From NCBI GenBank assembly GCA_019416455.1, contig DXXG01000019.1:1-45269 (forward strand): a stretch of 45,269 bases of DNA, in the 5' to 3' direction. Within the stretch, counting starts at the first letter, position 1, and each line of letters starts with the position of its first letter. This stretch comes from Clostridiales bacterium. Its GTDB lineage: Bacteria; Bacillota; Clostridia; Oscillospirales; Acutalibacteraceae. Position numbers and translations under genes: made by a program. The notes under the pieces were generated by a model. The model did not search any database. It was not told where the DNA came from and saw only the letters and a list, made by a program, of their open reading frames with translations. Shown here piece by piece: positions 15,671 through 24,723 of this stretch.

Positions 15671-17650
15671 TCACACGTCCCAGTTTGCCTCCTTGGCCCG
15701 CTTCATGATGAAGTCCCGTCTGGGCTCCACCTTATCGCCCATGAGCACGGTGAACACTTCGTCCGCCTCAATGGCGTCGTCCACCTCTACCCGGCGCATG
15801 GTACGGGTGGCAGGATTCATAGTGGTCTCCCACAGCTGCTCGGAGTCCATTTCGCCCAAGCCCTTGTACCGCTGGATATCGTAGCCGGTGCCCAGCTCCG
15901 CCATGATCTGATCACGCTGCTGGTCAGAGAAAGCGTAATAGTGGCGCTTGCCCTTGGTGATCCGGAACAGGGGAGGCTGAGCCAGGTACACGTGGCCCTC
16001 CTCCACCAGAGGACGCATGAACCGGAAGAAGAAGGTGAGCAGCAGGGTGCGGATGTGGGAACCGTCCACGTCGGCATCGGCCATGATGATGATCTTGCCG
16101 TAACGCAGCTTGGAAAGGTCGAAGTCCTCTCCCAGACCGGTGCCCAGGGCCATCACCACAGGCATCAGCTTCTCGTTGGAGTACACCTTGTCCAGACGGG
16201 CTTTCTCCACGTTGAGCATCTTGCCCCACAGGGGGAGGATGGCCTGGAACTTCCGGTCACGACCTCCCTTGGCGGAGCCTCCTGCGGAGTCGCCCTCCAC
16301 GATATAGATTTCAGTCTCGTTCACGTCACGGCTCTGGCAGTCCGCCAGCTTGCCGGGGAGAGTGGTGTTCTCCAGGGCGGTCTTACGGCGGGCCAGGTCA
16401 CGTGCCTTCCGAGCGGCTTCTCTCGCCCGGGAAGCGGACAGGGCCTTGTCGAAGATGGTCCTTGCCGTGGCGGGATTCTCCTCCAGGTAGGTCATCAGCT
16501 TGTTGTACACCATGGAGCTGACCAGGGGGCCCATCTCCGTGTTGCCCAGCTTGGCCTTGGTCTGGCCCTCGAACTGGGCTTCCTTCAGCTTCACGCTGAT
16601 GACGCAGGTCAAGCCTTCCCGCACGTCCTCGCCGGACAGGTTTTTGTCGTTGTCCTTGAGGATGTTGTATTTCCGAGCGTAGTCGTTCATCACGCGGGTG
16701 AGGGTACGCTTGAAAGCGTCCTCGTGAGTGCCGCCGTCAGTGGTGTGGATGTTGTTGGCGAAGGAGAGGATCTGCTCCTGGTAGGAGTCGGTATACTGCA
16801 TGGCGATCTCCGCCGTGGAGTTCTCGTCCTCCGCCACCGCCGAAAAATGGATCACGTCCGGGTGGATCACGTCCTTATTGGCGTTGATGTATTCCACGAA
16901 AGAGGACACGCCTCCCTCGTAACAGTAGGTGTTCTGGTAGGGGGTCTCACGGTCCTGCTCGCTCTCGGGACGGTCCTCCTGGGGCCGCTCGTCGGTGAGC
17001 TGGATGTTCACCCCCGCGTTGAGGAACGCCTGCTCCCGCAGACGCTTCTGGAGCACGTCATACTCGTAGACCGTGGTCTCCTTGAAGATCTCCGGGTCTG
17101 CCTGGAACCGCACCACGGTGCCCCGTGTCCGGCCATCGGTGACAGGTCCCCGGTTTTCCAGCTCGGTGACGGTATGACCCCGCTCGAACCGCTGGAAATA
17201 CAGGATCCCATCCTGGACCACTTCCACTTCCAGCCAAGTGGACAGGGCGTTCACCACGGAAGCGCCCACGCCGTGGAGACCACCGGAGACTTTGTAGCTG
17301 CCTCCGCCGAATTTGCCGCCGGCGTGGAGGATGGTAAACACCACCGTCACGGCAGGCAGGCCGGTCTTGTGCTGGACGCCCACAGGGATGCCACGTCCGT
17401 TATCGGAGACGTAGACGATATTCCCCGGCAGCAGCCGCACGTCGATCTTGTCGCAGAAGCCAGCCAGGGCTTCGTCGATGGCGTTGTCCACGATCTCGTA
17501 CACCAGGTGGTGCAAGCCTCGGGGACCGGTGGAGCCGATATACATGCCGGGACGTTTGCGCACCGCTTCCAAGCCTTCCAGGACTTGGATCTGGTCGCCG
17601 TCGTAGGCTTTTTCAGACTTTGTCATGTCTGTCATTTCGTTGATTTCCAA
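15671..17650 (-). CDS. gyrB: DNA gyrase subunit B
   Basis: A 659-residue ATPase subunit of gyrase. The GHKL ATP site (VYEIVDNAIDEALAG, VSDNGRGIPVG, GGLHGVGASVVN), the TOPRIM motif EGDSAGGSAKGGRDR near residue 447 and acidic DADVDGSHIRTLLLT are intact, and the tail holds YKGLGEMDSEQLWETTMNP. The start is taken as the TTG at 17650 because AGGAGGG at 17658-17664 lies about eight bases upstream; the next ATG (17635) would be too far. A strong promoter lies about 125 bases upstream. A large open frame on the opposite strand is a shadow. Confidence 0.97.
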   Translation of the reverse strand: MEINEMTDMTKSEKAYDGDQIQVLEGLEAVRKRPGMYIGSTGPRGLHHLVYEIVDNAIDEALAGFCDKIDVRLLPGNIVYVSDNGRGIPVGVQHKTGLPAVTVVFTILHAGGKFGGGSYKVSGGLHGVGASVVNALSTWLEVEVVQDGILYFQRFERGHTVTELENRGPVTDGRTRGTVVRFQADPEIFKETTVYEYDVLQKRLREQAFLNAGVNIQLTDERPQEDRPESEQDRETPYQNTYCYEGGVSSFVEYINANKDVIHPDVIHFSAVAEDENSTAEIAMQYTDSYQEQILSFANNIHTTDGGTHEDAFKRTLTRVMNDYARKYNILKDNDKNLSGEDVREGLTCVISVKLKEAQFEGQTKAKLGNTEMGPLVSSMVYNKLMTYLEENPATARTIFDKALSASRAREAARKARDLARRKTALENTTLPGKLADCQSRDVNETEIYIVEGDSAGGSAKGGRDRKFQAILPLWGKMLNVEKARLDKVYSNEKLMPVVMALGTGLGEDFDLSKLRYGKIIIMADADVDGSHIRTLLLTFFFRFMRPLVEEGHVYLAQPPLFRITKGKRHYYAFSDQQRDQIMAELGTGYDIQRYKGLGEMDSEQLWETTMNPATRTMRRVEVDDAIEADEVFTVLMGDKVEPRRDFIMKRAKEANWDV

Positions 17651-17776
17651 GCAAGAACCCTCCTAAAGGAAACGCCTGCCCCCAACCCCTCAGGGAACGA
17701 ACCCGGACGGGTCGGGGGCTTGGGAACACGGTATTTCTACTTTTGCCGGTAAAAAATTTTATTTTCACTCTATATT

Positions 17777-17805
17777 AGTATAGCAGATTTTACTTCTTTT
17801 GTAAA
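17777..17805 (-). promoter_or_regulatory. Promoter of gyrB
   Basis: On the minus strand TTTACA (17800-17805) and TATACT (17777-17782) are separated by 17 bases in an AT-rich patch. Confidence 0.85.
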
Positions 17806-17896
17806 CATAAATTGCGGTGAAATCCTTGCGAAAGAAACCCGGAAAAGCCCCGTTTTCCGGGGGATTTCCGGGTATCAGGACGGGCTTTCCGCCGTC

Positions 17897-18937
17897 TCAG
17901 CTGTTCTCTTTGTCTTTCTTTTCCTGGATCTCTTTCAGCCGCCGCTCCACGTAAGCGGGATCGTCATATTTTGCGAAGAAATCTCCGCCCACGTTGGGCA
18001 GCTCCACGCTGCTCACCACCCGGGAAGCCTGCCGGGGCTCCTGGATGTTCTGCCGGACCGCCGGGGCCTCCCGTCTGACGGGCTGCTGCGGTCTGGGAGC
18101 CACAGGTGCCTGGACCTGGGGCTGTTCTCGCCGCTGAGGAGCGGGCTGGGAAGTTCTGGGCGCGGCCTGCCGTACCGGCTGAGCCGGGACTTCCTCCCGA
18201 ATGGCGGACACTCTGGCCTGGGTCTGGGTGGCCTGAGAGACCATGGGCCGCTGTCCTTGAGCCGCTGTCTGCTGAGCAGTCCTGCGGCGCTGGGCCGCGG
18301 GGGAGATCTCCTGTCTGGGAACCGCTTGTCTCTGGGAAGTCACGCTTCCCTGGGGGGAAACAGGACGGCGGGCCGCGGTGCGGGACAGAGAGCCGTCCCG
18401 AGGCATGACAGCCGTGGGCTGAGCGCCGTCTTTCACCGCCTGAGGCGTAGGGGCTTTCACAGGGGGATTCTGGGGGAAGGGTCCCGTGCGGTAATCGTTC
18501 TGGGGGAGATACTCATCCCCATCGGCGTAGATCCTGCCGGTCTGACCGGAAACTCCGGTTCTGGCGCCGGCGGCAGCCTTGGCGGGCTGTTTTTTCTTGT
18601 TCATCTCCTCCTTAGAGACCCGTTTGATCACCGGCTTTGCCAGGTACACCATAAACAGGCTCAGCAGGAAGAATACCGCGAAGGGGATAAAGACCTGGAA
18701 GCAGGTGGTCAGGCCGATGTCGTCCAGGATGAACTTGTGGAAGAAATACACGGCGCCCCCGGAGAACACTGCCAATAGAGCGAACACATACACCAAAGGC
18801 GACAGGAAGATATTGGAGATGCCGCCGCACCGGGGGCACCGATATTCGCCCTGACGCTTCAAAGACCAGGTGCGGATCAGATTGACCCGCTTCCTGCAAT
18901 AGGGGCATTTGGGGATTCCGAAATACTGCATAGCCAA
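17897..18937 (-). CDS. Zinc-ribbon membrane protein with long Pro/Gln/Arg tail
   Basis: A 346-residue protein. The N-terminus has a zinc ribbon with two C-x2-C pairs (CPYCRKRV and CPRCGG, 24 residues apart), followed by two membrane helices at about residues 48-68 and 78-100. The remaining 240 residues are low complexity, rich in Pro, Gln, Ala and Arg, apart from a conserved-looking C-terminus ending YDDPAYVERRLKEIQEKKDKE. The layout recalls the TIGR04104 cxxc_20_cxxc ribbon-membrane proteins. Function is unknown. It lies between remB and gyrB, an unusual extra gene in this otherwise standard order. Confidence 0.75.
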   Translation of the reverse strand: MAMQYFGIPKCPYCRKRVNLIRTWSLKRQGEYRCPRCGGISNIFLSPLVYVFALLAVFSGGAVYFFHKFILDDIGLTTCFQVFIPFAVFFLLSLFMVYLAKPVIKRVSKEEMNKKKQPAKAAAGARTGVSGQTGRIYADGDEYLPQNDYRTGPFPQNPPVKAPTPQAVKDGAQPTAVMPRDGSLSRTAARRPVSPQGSVTSQRQAVPRQEISPAAQRRRTAQQTAAQGQRPMVSQATQTQARVSAIREEVPAQPVRQAAPRTSQPAPQRREQPQVQAPVAPRPQQPVRREAPAVRQNIQEPRQASRVVSSVELPNVGGDFFAKYDDPAYVERRLKEIQEKKDKENS

Positions 18938-18971
18938 ACCAGCCTTTCCCAGTAGTCTAAAAGAAGGTCTC

Positions 18972-19238
18972 TCACCAACCCACAGGCAAGCTGCCGGAAG
19001 CCCGGCGCAGCAGGGTGGCGGTAGAGATCTGGGAGATGTAAACGGTCTCCCGGCCGTTAATCCGGCACACGATGAAGGACCGGGGCAGTTCCATAGACAC
19101 GTTCACCACCCGGCCTTCCCGCTGGGCTTTGGAGAGAAAGTCCCGGGTATGCCGGGAGATGGTGGAATTGTCCATATCGAACACCCCCACGATATCCCGA
19201 ACGTTTACAATGGTATCTTGTCCCAGATGCAGGTACAT
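18972..19238 (-). CDS. remB: Extracellular matrix regulator RemB (DUF370)
   Basis: An 88-residue protein of the RemA/RemB family (B. subtilis YaaB). It begins MYLHLGQDTIVNVRDIVGVFDMDN, close to the family start, and contains SFIVCRING and TVYISQIS. RemA relatives are DNA-binding regulators of biofilm genes; RemB has the same fold and a related role. The ATG at 19238 is preferred over the one at 19241 because AGGAGG (19244-19249) is then five bases away rather than two. Position between recF and gyrB is the usual one. Confidence 0.9.
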   Translation of the reverse strand: MYLHLGQDTIVNVRDIVGVFDMDNSTISRHTRDFLSKAQREGRVVNVSMELPRSFIVCRINGRETVYISQISTATLLRRASGSLPVGW

Positions 19239-19399
19239 CATGACCTCCTGCGGTGCAGAGAAAGCGCGGACGCTTTTTCAACTGTCTTTTGATTTTCTGT
19301 GGAATTATTTCAAGGGGGGACCGGGCGGACCGGTCTGCCACCTGATAAACTTTGTTTTCGTCGTTTCGAGGGTTTTCTTTTCGCGAAGTCATTTGGACC

Positions 19400-19643
19400 A
19401 GCGGCCAACCGTCTGAATGGGTGGGGTTGGTCCGGGCCCTTGTTTACAGGGCTGCGCTCTCATTGGTCCTAGTTTTCCTTTTCGGGGGGACCGTCCGAGC
19501 CTTGGCCTATCTGCCTTCGGCAGCGTGCGGCCTGCGGCTCTGCATTTCATTTACGGCTTCGCCGTTAAGGGCAAGACCTTGGGGCTTTGCCCCAAACCCC
19601 ACCACCTTTGAAAAGGTGGACGAAACTTTTACGTTTCCGTTGC
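19400..19643 (-). repeat. Dispersed intergenic repeat after recF
   Basis: Reading the minus strand from recF, it shows GTAAAAGTTTCG, a hairpin CCACCTTTTCAAAGGTGG, GGGGTTTGGGGCAAAGCCCC, the small dyad ACGGCGAAGCCGT, the module GCCGCAGGCCGCACGCTGCC, and at the far end GTAAACAAGGGCCCGG. The 408-base gap between recF and remB holds nothing else recognisable apart from possible remB promoter sequence near 19340-19380. Confidence 0.75.
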
Positions 19644-19646
19644 CGT

Positions 19647-20780
19647 TTATTTGCCTACGGTCTCTTCAAACACTTCTCCCGCTTCCACCCGGAACCGTTT
19701 TCCCGTCTCCTGCAAACTCACCGTTTCCGGGCTGCAGCAGGTGACGAACACCTGCCGGCCGTGGAGATGGTTCAGCAGGTAATCCTGACGGCTTTGGTCC
19801 AGCTCGCTCATCACGTCGTCCAGCAGCACCAAAGGGGTCTCCCCGGAAAGCTGGGACAGCGTTTCCGCTTCCGCCAGTTTCAATGCCAAAACGGTGCTCC
19901 GCTGCTGTCCTTGGGAACCATACATTCTGGCGGACAGCCCGGAAAGGGAAATATCCAAATCATCCCGGTGGGGCCCCACAGAGGTGAACCCAGACCGGAT
20001 GTCCGACTTTTCCGCCCGGCGCAGTTCTTCCAGGAATAGTGTTTCCCATTCCTGGGTGGTACAATCCTCCGGAGGCTTGGGGGAGGGCAGATAAGTGAGG
20101 GTCAATTCTTCCTTTCCCCGGGAAATGCCCTCGTATACTTCCCGAGCTTTGGGGGCTACCTTCTCCACGTACCGGCGGCGCTCCTCCATGACGGCCACAC
20201 CCAGCTTGGCAAGCCGGGTATCCCACACCTCTAAGGTGTCGTGGAGTTCCGGGAACCGGCCGATATCTTTCAGCAGGGCGTTCCGCTGGGCTAAAGCCCT
20301 CTGGTACAGGTGCAGCGTACCGGCATAGCCGGGGCGCAGCTGGCACAGGGCGCCGTCCAAGAAACCTCTGCGCCGGGAGGGCCCCTGCTTCACCAGCAGC
20401 AGATGTTCCGGAGAGAAGATCACAGCGCACACTTTGCCCACCAGGGCGGAGCCTGTTTTCTTCTTTACCCCGTTGATCACCGAACTGCGGCGGCCGTTTT
20501 CCAGCCGGAGCTGGGCCTTTTGCTCCCGGCCCTCACTGAAAAAGTCCAAAGCCAGGGCGGCAGAGGGAGCGTTCTCCCCGGTGGATGGGTCCAGGCGGGG
20601 AAGCTCCGTGTCTTTGGCCCCCCGGAAGGAATGTCCTCCCGTAAAGAGCCAAAGGCCTTCCAGCAGGTTTGTCTTTCCCTGGGCGTTGTCCCCGTAGATC
20701 ACGTTCACCCCGTCACAGGGGGAGATCTCCCCGTCCTTCAGGTTCCGAAAGCACTGGTAAGCCAGGCGAGTTACCACCAT
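19647..20780 (-). CDS. recF: DNA replication and repair protein RecF
   Basis: A 377-residue SMC-like ATPase that loads RecA at gapped DNA with RecO and RecR. Walker A GDNAQGKTN (residues 30-38), the signature region YGSQGQQRSTVLALKLAE and Walker B VLLDDVMSELD are present. The start MVVTRLAYQCFRNLKD fits the family length. It follows the S4 gene by nine bases, so the genes are cotranscribed. The C-terminus ends about 20 bases before a dispersed repeat. Confidence 0.97.
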   Translation of the reverse strand: MVVTRLAYQCFRNLKDGEISPCDGVNVIYGDNAQGKTNLLEGLWLFTGGHSFRGAKDTELPRLDPSTGENAPSAALALDFFSEGREQKAQLRLENGRRSSVINGVKKKTGSALVGKVCAVIFSPEHLLLVKQGPSRRRGFLDGALCQLRPGYAGTLHLYQRALAQRNALLKDIGRFPELHDTLEVWDTRLAKLGVAVMEERRRYVEKVAPKAREVYEGISRGKEELTLTYLPSPKPPEDCTTQEWETLFLEELRRAEKSDIRSGFTSVGPHRDDLDISLSGLSARMYGSQGQQRSTVLALKLAEAETLSQLSGETPLVLLDDVMSELDQSRQDYLLNHLHGRQVFVTCCSPETVSLQETGKRFRVEAGEVFEETVGK

Positions 20781-20789
20781 AGGTTTCCC

Positions 20790-21005
20790 TTACCCGGCCT
20801 GGACCGTCTGGAATTCCCGGTCCCCCAAGGAGACCGTGTCCCCGGGGTACAATTTCTTGCCCCGCATAGGGCACACCTCCCCGTTGACCTTCACCTGGCC
20901 GTCCTGGATGATCACCTTGGCCTGGCCGCCGGTGTCCACCATGCCGGTGAGCTTCAAAAAGGAATCCAGCCGGATATATTCCGTTGTGATGGGGATCTGT
21001 TCCAT
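20790..21005 (-). CDS. S4 domain RNA-binding protein (YaaA/RlbA type)
   Basis: A 71-residue single S4 RNA-binding domain: EYIRLDSFLKLTGMVDTGGQ, then VIIQDGQVKVNGEVCPMRGKKLYPGD. This small protein occurs between dnaN and recF in most Firmicutes (yaaA in B. subtilis, also called rlbA) and is thought to act in ribosome maturation. It starts 13 bases after dnaN, with AGGAGCGAGATC before ATG. Confidence 0.93.
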   Translation of the reverse strand: MEQIPITTEYIRLDSFLKLTGMVDTGGQAKVIIQDGQVKVNGEVCPMRGKKLYPGDTVSLGDREFQTVQAG

Positions 21006-21018
21006 AAGATCTCGCTCC

Positions 21019-22122
21019 TTACTCGTTTTTCAGCCGGACCGGCAGCACCAGGAACAGGAAGCTGTCCCCTTCCTTGGGGACCACTTTCATGGGGCTCAAA
21101 GGTCCGCCCAGCTGCACTTTCACCTCGTCGCACTCGGCGTTGCGCAGGGCTTCCAGCAGATACCGGTTATTGAAACCGATCTCCACGCTCTGGCCGGTCA
21201 TCTCCACGTCGATCTGGTCGCTGGCACGTCCCATGGAGGTGGTGCAGTTCAGTTTCACTTCGTTGTCAGAGAAGATGCACCGGACAGGGCTCTTCAGCCG
21301 GTCGGTGATCAGCAGGGAGACACGCTCCACGCTGTCGATGGCTTCTCTTGTTTTCAAAACCACTTCCGTCTGGCTGTCCGGGGGAATGGCCGCCTTATAG
21401 TTGAGGAATTCCCCTTCCAGCAGGCTGGAAATTACGGTGTAGTTGTCGATTTTGAAAAGGATATGCCGACGGCCAGCGGAGATCTCTACCGGATCGTCGC
21501 TGTCTTTGAGCAGTTTCAAAATTTCGCTGAGAGTCTTGCCGGGAACCACGAAGTTCAGTTCCTCGTCAAAGTTCAAAGGCTCGCTGCGCTTGGCCAGACG
21601 GTAGCCGTCCACGCTGACCACATCCAGCACACCGTTTTCCAAGTTGAACAAGCTGCCCTGGTGGATGGGCTTGGCGTCGCTTTCTGCGATGGCGAACAGA
21701 GTCTGACGGATCATGCTTTTCAGCACGCTGGACGCCATGGAGAACTGAGTGGAATCGGTGAGCTTGGGCAGCTCGGGGAACTCCTCGGCAGGGATGCCGA
21801 TAATGGAGAACCGGCTGTATCCGCTTTCCAGGCTGGCCATGTTTTTCTCGTCCACGGTGACGGTGATGGTCTCCGCGGGAGTTCTCCGGACGATATCGGA
21901 GAAAATCTTGGCGCTGAGCACCGCTTTACCGGGCTCGGTGACAAAAGCGGGGATCACGGTAGTGATTCCCAGCTCCAAGTCGTAAGCGCACAATTCCAAG
22001 CCTTCCTCACTGGCTCCCAGAAGGATGCCTTCCAAAGCGGGGATGGAAGTCTTGGTGGAAACGGCACGCTGGATATTGCCAACGGCCTCGGTGATATCGC
22101 TTTTATTCACAGTGAATTTCAT
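21019..22122 (-). CDS. dnaN: DNA polymerase III beta subunit (sliding clamp)
   Basis: A 367-residue ring-forming clamp that tethers the polymerase. It starts MKFTVNKSDITEAVGNIQRAVS and has the three-domain layout; the third domain ends with the typical PMKVVPKEGDSFLFLVLPVRL. The ATG at 22122 is used because it has the family N-terminus and an AAAGGACG site upstream; the seven in-frame codons before it are leader. The 336-base gap to dnaA holds the origin. Confidence 0.98.
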   Translation of the reverse strand: MKFTVNKSDITEAVGNIQRAVSTKTSIPALEGILLGASEEGLELCAYDLELGITTVIPAFVTEPGKAVLSAKIFSDIVRRTPAETITVTVDEKNMASLESGYSRFSIIGIPAEEFPELPKLTDSTQFSMASSVLKSMIRQTLFAIAESDAKPIHQGSLFNLENGVLDVVSVDGYRLAKRSEPLNFDEELNFVVPGKTLSEILKLLKDSDDPVEISAGRRHILFKIDNYTVISSLLEGEFLNYKAAIPPDSQTEVVLKTREAIDSVERVSLLITDRLKSPVRCIFSDNEVKLNCTTSMGRASDQIDVEMTGQSVEIGFNNRYLLEALRNAECDEVKVQLGGPLSPMKVVPKEGDSFLFLVLPVRLKNE

Positions 22123-22174
22123 AGGACGTCCTTTCTGGACCAAAACCAGCGAGGAAAACCCGGTCCGGCCCTTT

Positions 22175-22385
22175 ATATCCTTTCTTTAATATCTAAGATT
22201 TAGAAGTAGTAGTAGGGGCTGTGAATTTGTGGAAAATTCCCGCCAGCCCAGATTTTGTCTTTCTTTGAGGGCGAAAAGTTTTTCAAAATCTCCTGTGGAG
22301 AAACGGTGGAGGGTGAGTAAAGAACTTTCCACTTTCCACAGCCTGTGGAAGGATGTGGAGGGAATGTGAAAGAAAGTGTGGAAAA
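22175..22385 (-). other. oriC: Replication origin oriC (DnaA boxes, GC patch, DnaA-trios, AT-rich region)
   Basis: In the dnaA-dnaN gap, minus-strand reading gives TTTTCCACA (22228-22236), an adjoining AAATTCACA (22220-22228), a short GC patch (22215-22219), five DnaA-trios written CTACTACTACTTCTA (22201-22215), then AT-rich sequence (22175-22200). This is the order of the basal unwinding system defined in B. subtilis. More boxes lie upstream: TGTGGAAAA (22377-22385), TGTGGAAGG (22344-22352), CTTTCCACA (22332-22340) and TGTGGAGAA (22294-22302). No box cluster is seen upstream of dnaA, so the origin looks single-part. Confidence 0.88.
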
Positions 22386-22458
22386 CTTTTCGGCCAAAAA
22401 AAGAGAGGGGACCCCCGCTTCCGGCCCCTATATTATATAGGAAACGGGAGGGCAAGGG

Positions 22459-23772
22459 TCAGCGATCTCTGATGTTCTTGATGATGTCGTCCACCATGGC
22501 CTTGGTATGGGGGTCCTTTTTCAGGTCCTTTTCCACCTGGCGCACGGCGTAAACCACTGTGGAGTGGTCTCTTCCTCCGAAAGTCTGCCCGATCTCCACC
22601 ATGGACATCTGGGTGATCTCCCGGACGATGTACATGGACACCTGCCGGGCCTTGGAGATGTTGGCGTTGCGCTTCTGGGAGCGGATGTCCTCCGGCGTAA
22701 TGCCGCCGTAGGTGCGGGCCACCTCCTCGATGATCTTGTCCACAGTGACGGGAGTGGGCTGGCTGTTATTGATGATGTCGCTGATGGCTGCCTGAGCCGT
22801 GGCGATGTTGATGGGCTTGTTCTCCAGCAGGTGATAGGCCCGCAGTTTCTTCACGGCGCCTTCCAGCTGGCGGATGTTGCTCTTCAATTTGTTGGCGATG
22901 TACTCGCACACCGATTCCGGGATCTCCAGATTCAAACTCTCCGCCTTCCGGGCGATGATGGCGATCCGGGTCTCGAACTCGGGAGGCTGCACGTCGGCGG
23001 TCAGGCCCCACTCAAACCGGGTCTTGAGACGGTCCTCCAAGGTGGCGATGTCTTTGGGCGGCCGGTCGGAGGTGAGCACGATCTGCTTTTTGGCCTCGTA
23101 CAGAGTATTGAAGGTGTGGAAGAACTCTTCCTGGGTGGAGTTCTTGCCGGCGATGAACTGGATATCGTCCACCAGGAACAGGTCCGCTTTCCGGTATTTC
23201 TCACGGAAGGCGGCGGTGGTGCCCCGGGAGATGGCCTCGATGATCTCGTTGGTGAAATCCTCGCACTTGATGTAGATCACGGACCGGTCCGGGAAGTTCT
23301 TTTTAAATTCTTTGGCCACGGCGTTGAGCAAGTGGGTCTTGCCCAGTCCGGAACTGCCGTAGATGAACAGAGGATTGTACAGCAAAGCAGGCTTGGCCGC
23401 CACCGCCTGACAGGCGGCGTGGGCAAACCGGTTGGATGGTCCCACCACGAAGGTGTCGAAGTTCAGCTCGTAGTCCCCCTGATCGAAGGGATCAGGTTCC
23501 GGCTGCTGAGCGTTCAGCTCCTCATGGACGCAGATCTGGAAGGAGATGCCCCCTCCGAACACGTTCTGGAAGGCGTCTTTCAGCAGATCGCTGTAACACC
23601 GCAGCAGTGTCTGCTTGTGAAACTCGTTGGGCGCCTCGATAATGGCCGTGGCCCGGTCAAAATCCAGGCTGACGGGTTTCAAGCGGCTGAACCAGGTGTT
23701 GTAGGCCACCTCCGTGATATTAGATTTGCAATACTGGCAGATGAGCTCCCAAGCCTGATCGAATGAATCCAA
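22459..23772 (-). CDS. dnaA: Chromosomal replication initiator DnaA
   Basis: A 437-residue AAA+ initiator. Domain I begins DSFDQAWELICQYCKSNITE, Walker A GSSGLGKTHLL is near residue 140, Walker B LFLVDDIQF follows, and domain IV carries the DnaA-box-binding helix-turn-helix with the signature FGGRDHSTVVYAVRQVEKDL. The start is taken as TTG at 23772: GGAGGGGG at 23779-23786 sits at a good distance and the resulting N-terminus matches clostridial DnaA, while longer frames add unrelated sequence from the leader. Confidence 0.97.
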   Translation of the reverse strand: MDSFDQAWELICQYCKSNITEVAYNTWFSRLKPVSLDFDRATAIIEAPNEFHKQTLLRCYSDLLKDAFQNVFGGGISFQICVHEELNAQQPEPDPFDQGDYELNFDTFVVGPSNRFAHAACQAVAAKPALLYNPLFIYGSSGLGKTHLLNAVAKEFKKNFPDRSVIYIKCEDFTNEIIEAISRGTTAAFREKYRKADLFLVDDIQFIAGKNSTQEEFFHTFNTLYEAKKQIVLTSDRPPKDIATLEDRLKTRFEWGLTADVQPPEFETRIAIIARKAESLNLEIPESVCEYIANKLKSNIRQLEGAVKKLRAYHLLENKPINIATAQAAISDIINNSQPTPVTVDKIIEEVARTYGGITPEDIRSQKRNANISKARQVSMYIVREITQMSMVEIGQTFGGRDHSTVVYAVRQVEKDLKKDPHTKAMVDDIIKNIRDR

Positions 23773-23878
23773 ATTGATCCCCCTCCAAGTAAACGCGGCC
23801 TTGGGCGGGCTGTCCCGCTCCCATTCCCTTATTTTTCCCTTTTGATACCGTTCCTCAAAAGGTCGATATTCAAAAGAA

Positions 23879-23907
23879 AGTATATCATAGTTCCTGTTTT
23901 TTTTCAA
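23879..23907 (-). promoter_or_regulatory. Promoter of dnaA
   Basis: On the minus strand TTGAAA (23902-23907) and TATACT (23879-23884) have a 17-base spacer, giving a leader of about 100 bases. The rest of the dnaA-rpmH gap (23908-24081) is AT-rich; no DnaA boxes are seen in it. Confidence 0.8.
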
Positions 23908-24081
23908 ACTTTTTTCCCCCTCATTACAAGCTGATTTTTTGCCGAAAAAAAGCACAAGACCTAGTGGTCCCTTTCACTAACCCCTGAAAATCTGCCATTC
24001 GTTGTCCTCCAAAAGACAACTTTTGGAAAAAAAGTTTGAAAAAATTCTCTTGGCGCCCCGTAAAACCTTGAAAAAATGGTG

Positions 24082-24111
24082 TTGACATAAGCGGCGGCTT
24101 TAAGGTATAAT
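24082..24111 (+). promoter_or_regulatory. Promoter of the rpmH-rnpA operon
   Basis: Consensus TTGACA (24082-24087) and TATAAT (24106-24111) with an 18-base spacer, 43 bases before the rpmH start codon. Confidence 0.88.
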
Positions 24112-24153
24112 GTTTTCTCGCAAGGGATAGAACCTCGAAAGGAGGGTTTTTGT

Positions 24154-24288
24154 ATGCTGAGAACGTATCAGCCCAAGAAGCTCCACAGAAAGAAGGAGCA
24201 TGGGTTCCGGAAGAGAATGTCTGACAGAAACGGTCGCAAGGTACTTGCACGCCGCAGGGCAAAAGGCAGAGTGCGTCTTACCTATTGA
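24154..24288 (+). CDS. rpmH: 50S ribosomal protein L34
   Basis: A 44-residue, very basic protein of the large ribosomal subunit: it starts MLRTYQPKKLHRKKEHGFRK and ends GRVRLTY, the full family length. AAAGGAGG at about 24138-24145 lies before the ATG. It is the first gene of the rightward arm, followed by rnpA. Confidence 0.98.
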   Translation: MLRTYQPKKLHRKKEHGFRKRMSDRNGRKVLARRRAKGRVRLTY

Positions 24289-24375
24289 TGACGCTTCAAA
24301 GGTCACCTTAGCGTGGCCTTTCTTTGTTTTGCGTCCCTTTGGGGAACACCGGCGGGAAAGGGGGGCTTTTGTGTC

Positions 24376-24723
24376 ATGGAGAAGATCGTTCCCATTTGCC
24401 GGAACAACGATTTCCGGCGGATCTACTCGAGAGGCAAAAGCTACGTCACCCCTGTGGTGGTGGTCTATGTGATGAAGAACCGCACTAAAAATGTGCGGGT
24501 GGGCATCACCACCAGCAAGAAGATCGGAAACGCTGTGGCGCGCAACCGGTCACGCCGGGTGATCCGGGAGGCCTATCGGGGACTGATGTCCCGGGTGAAA
24601 CCAGGGTTTGACCTGGTTCTCGTCGCCCGGGGCAAGACTCCCCATGTCAAAAGCACCGAAGTTGCCCGCCACTTGGAGCGGCAGCTGGCGGCGGCCGGCC
24701 TTCTGCGGGAGGACAAGCCATGA
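24376..24723 (+). CDS. rnpA: Ribonuclease P protein component
   Basis: A 115-residue basic protein that helps the P RNA remove 5' leaders from pre-tRNAs. It begins MEKIVPICRNNDFRRIYSRG and carries the RNR motif NAVARNRSRRVIREAYR. The ATG at 24376 gives the family N-terminus and has AAAGGGGGG upstream. Its stop codon overlaps the start of yidD (ATGA), so translation is coupled. Confidence 0.97.
   Translation: MEKIVPICRNNDFRRIYSRGKSYVTPVVVVYVMKNRTKNVRVGITTSKKIGNAVARNRSRRVIREAYRGLMSRVKPGFDLVLVARGKTPHVKSTEVARHLERQLAAAGLLREDKP

Noticed and set aside
15650..17752. 700-codon open frame on the plus strand opposite gyrB
   Set aside because: Shadow of GC-rich gyrB codons; no RBS and a low-complexity His/Gly-rich product.
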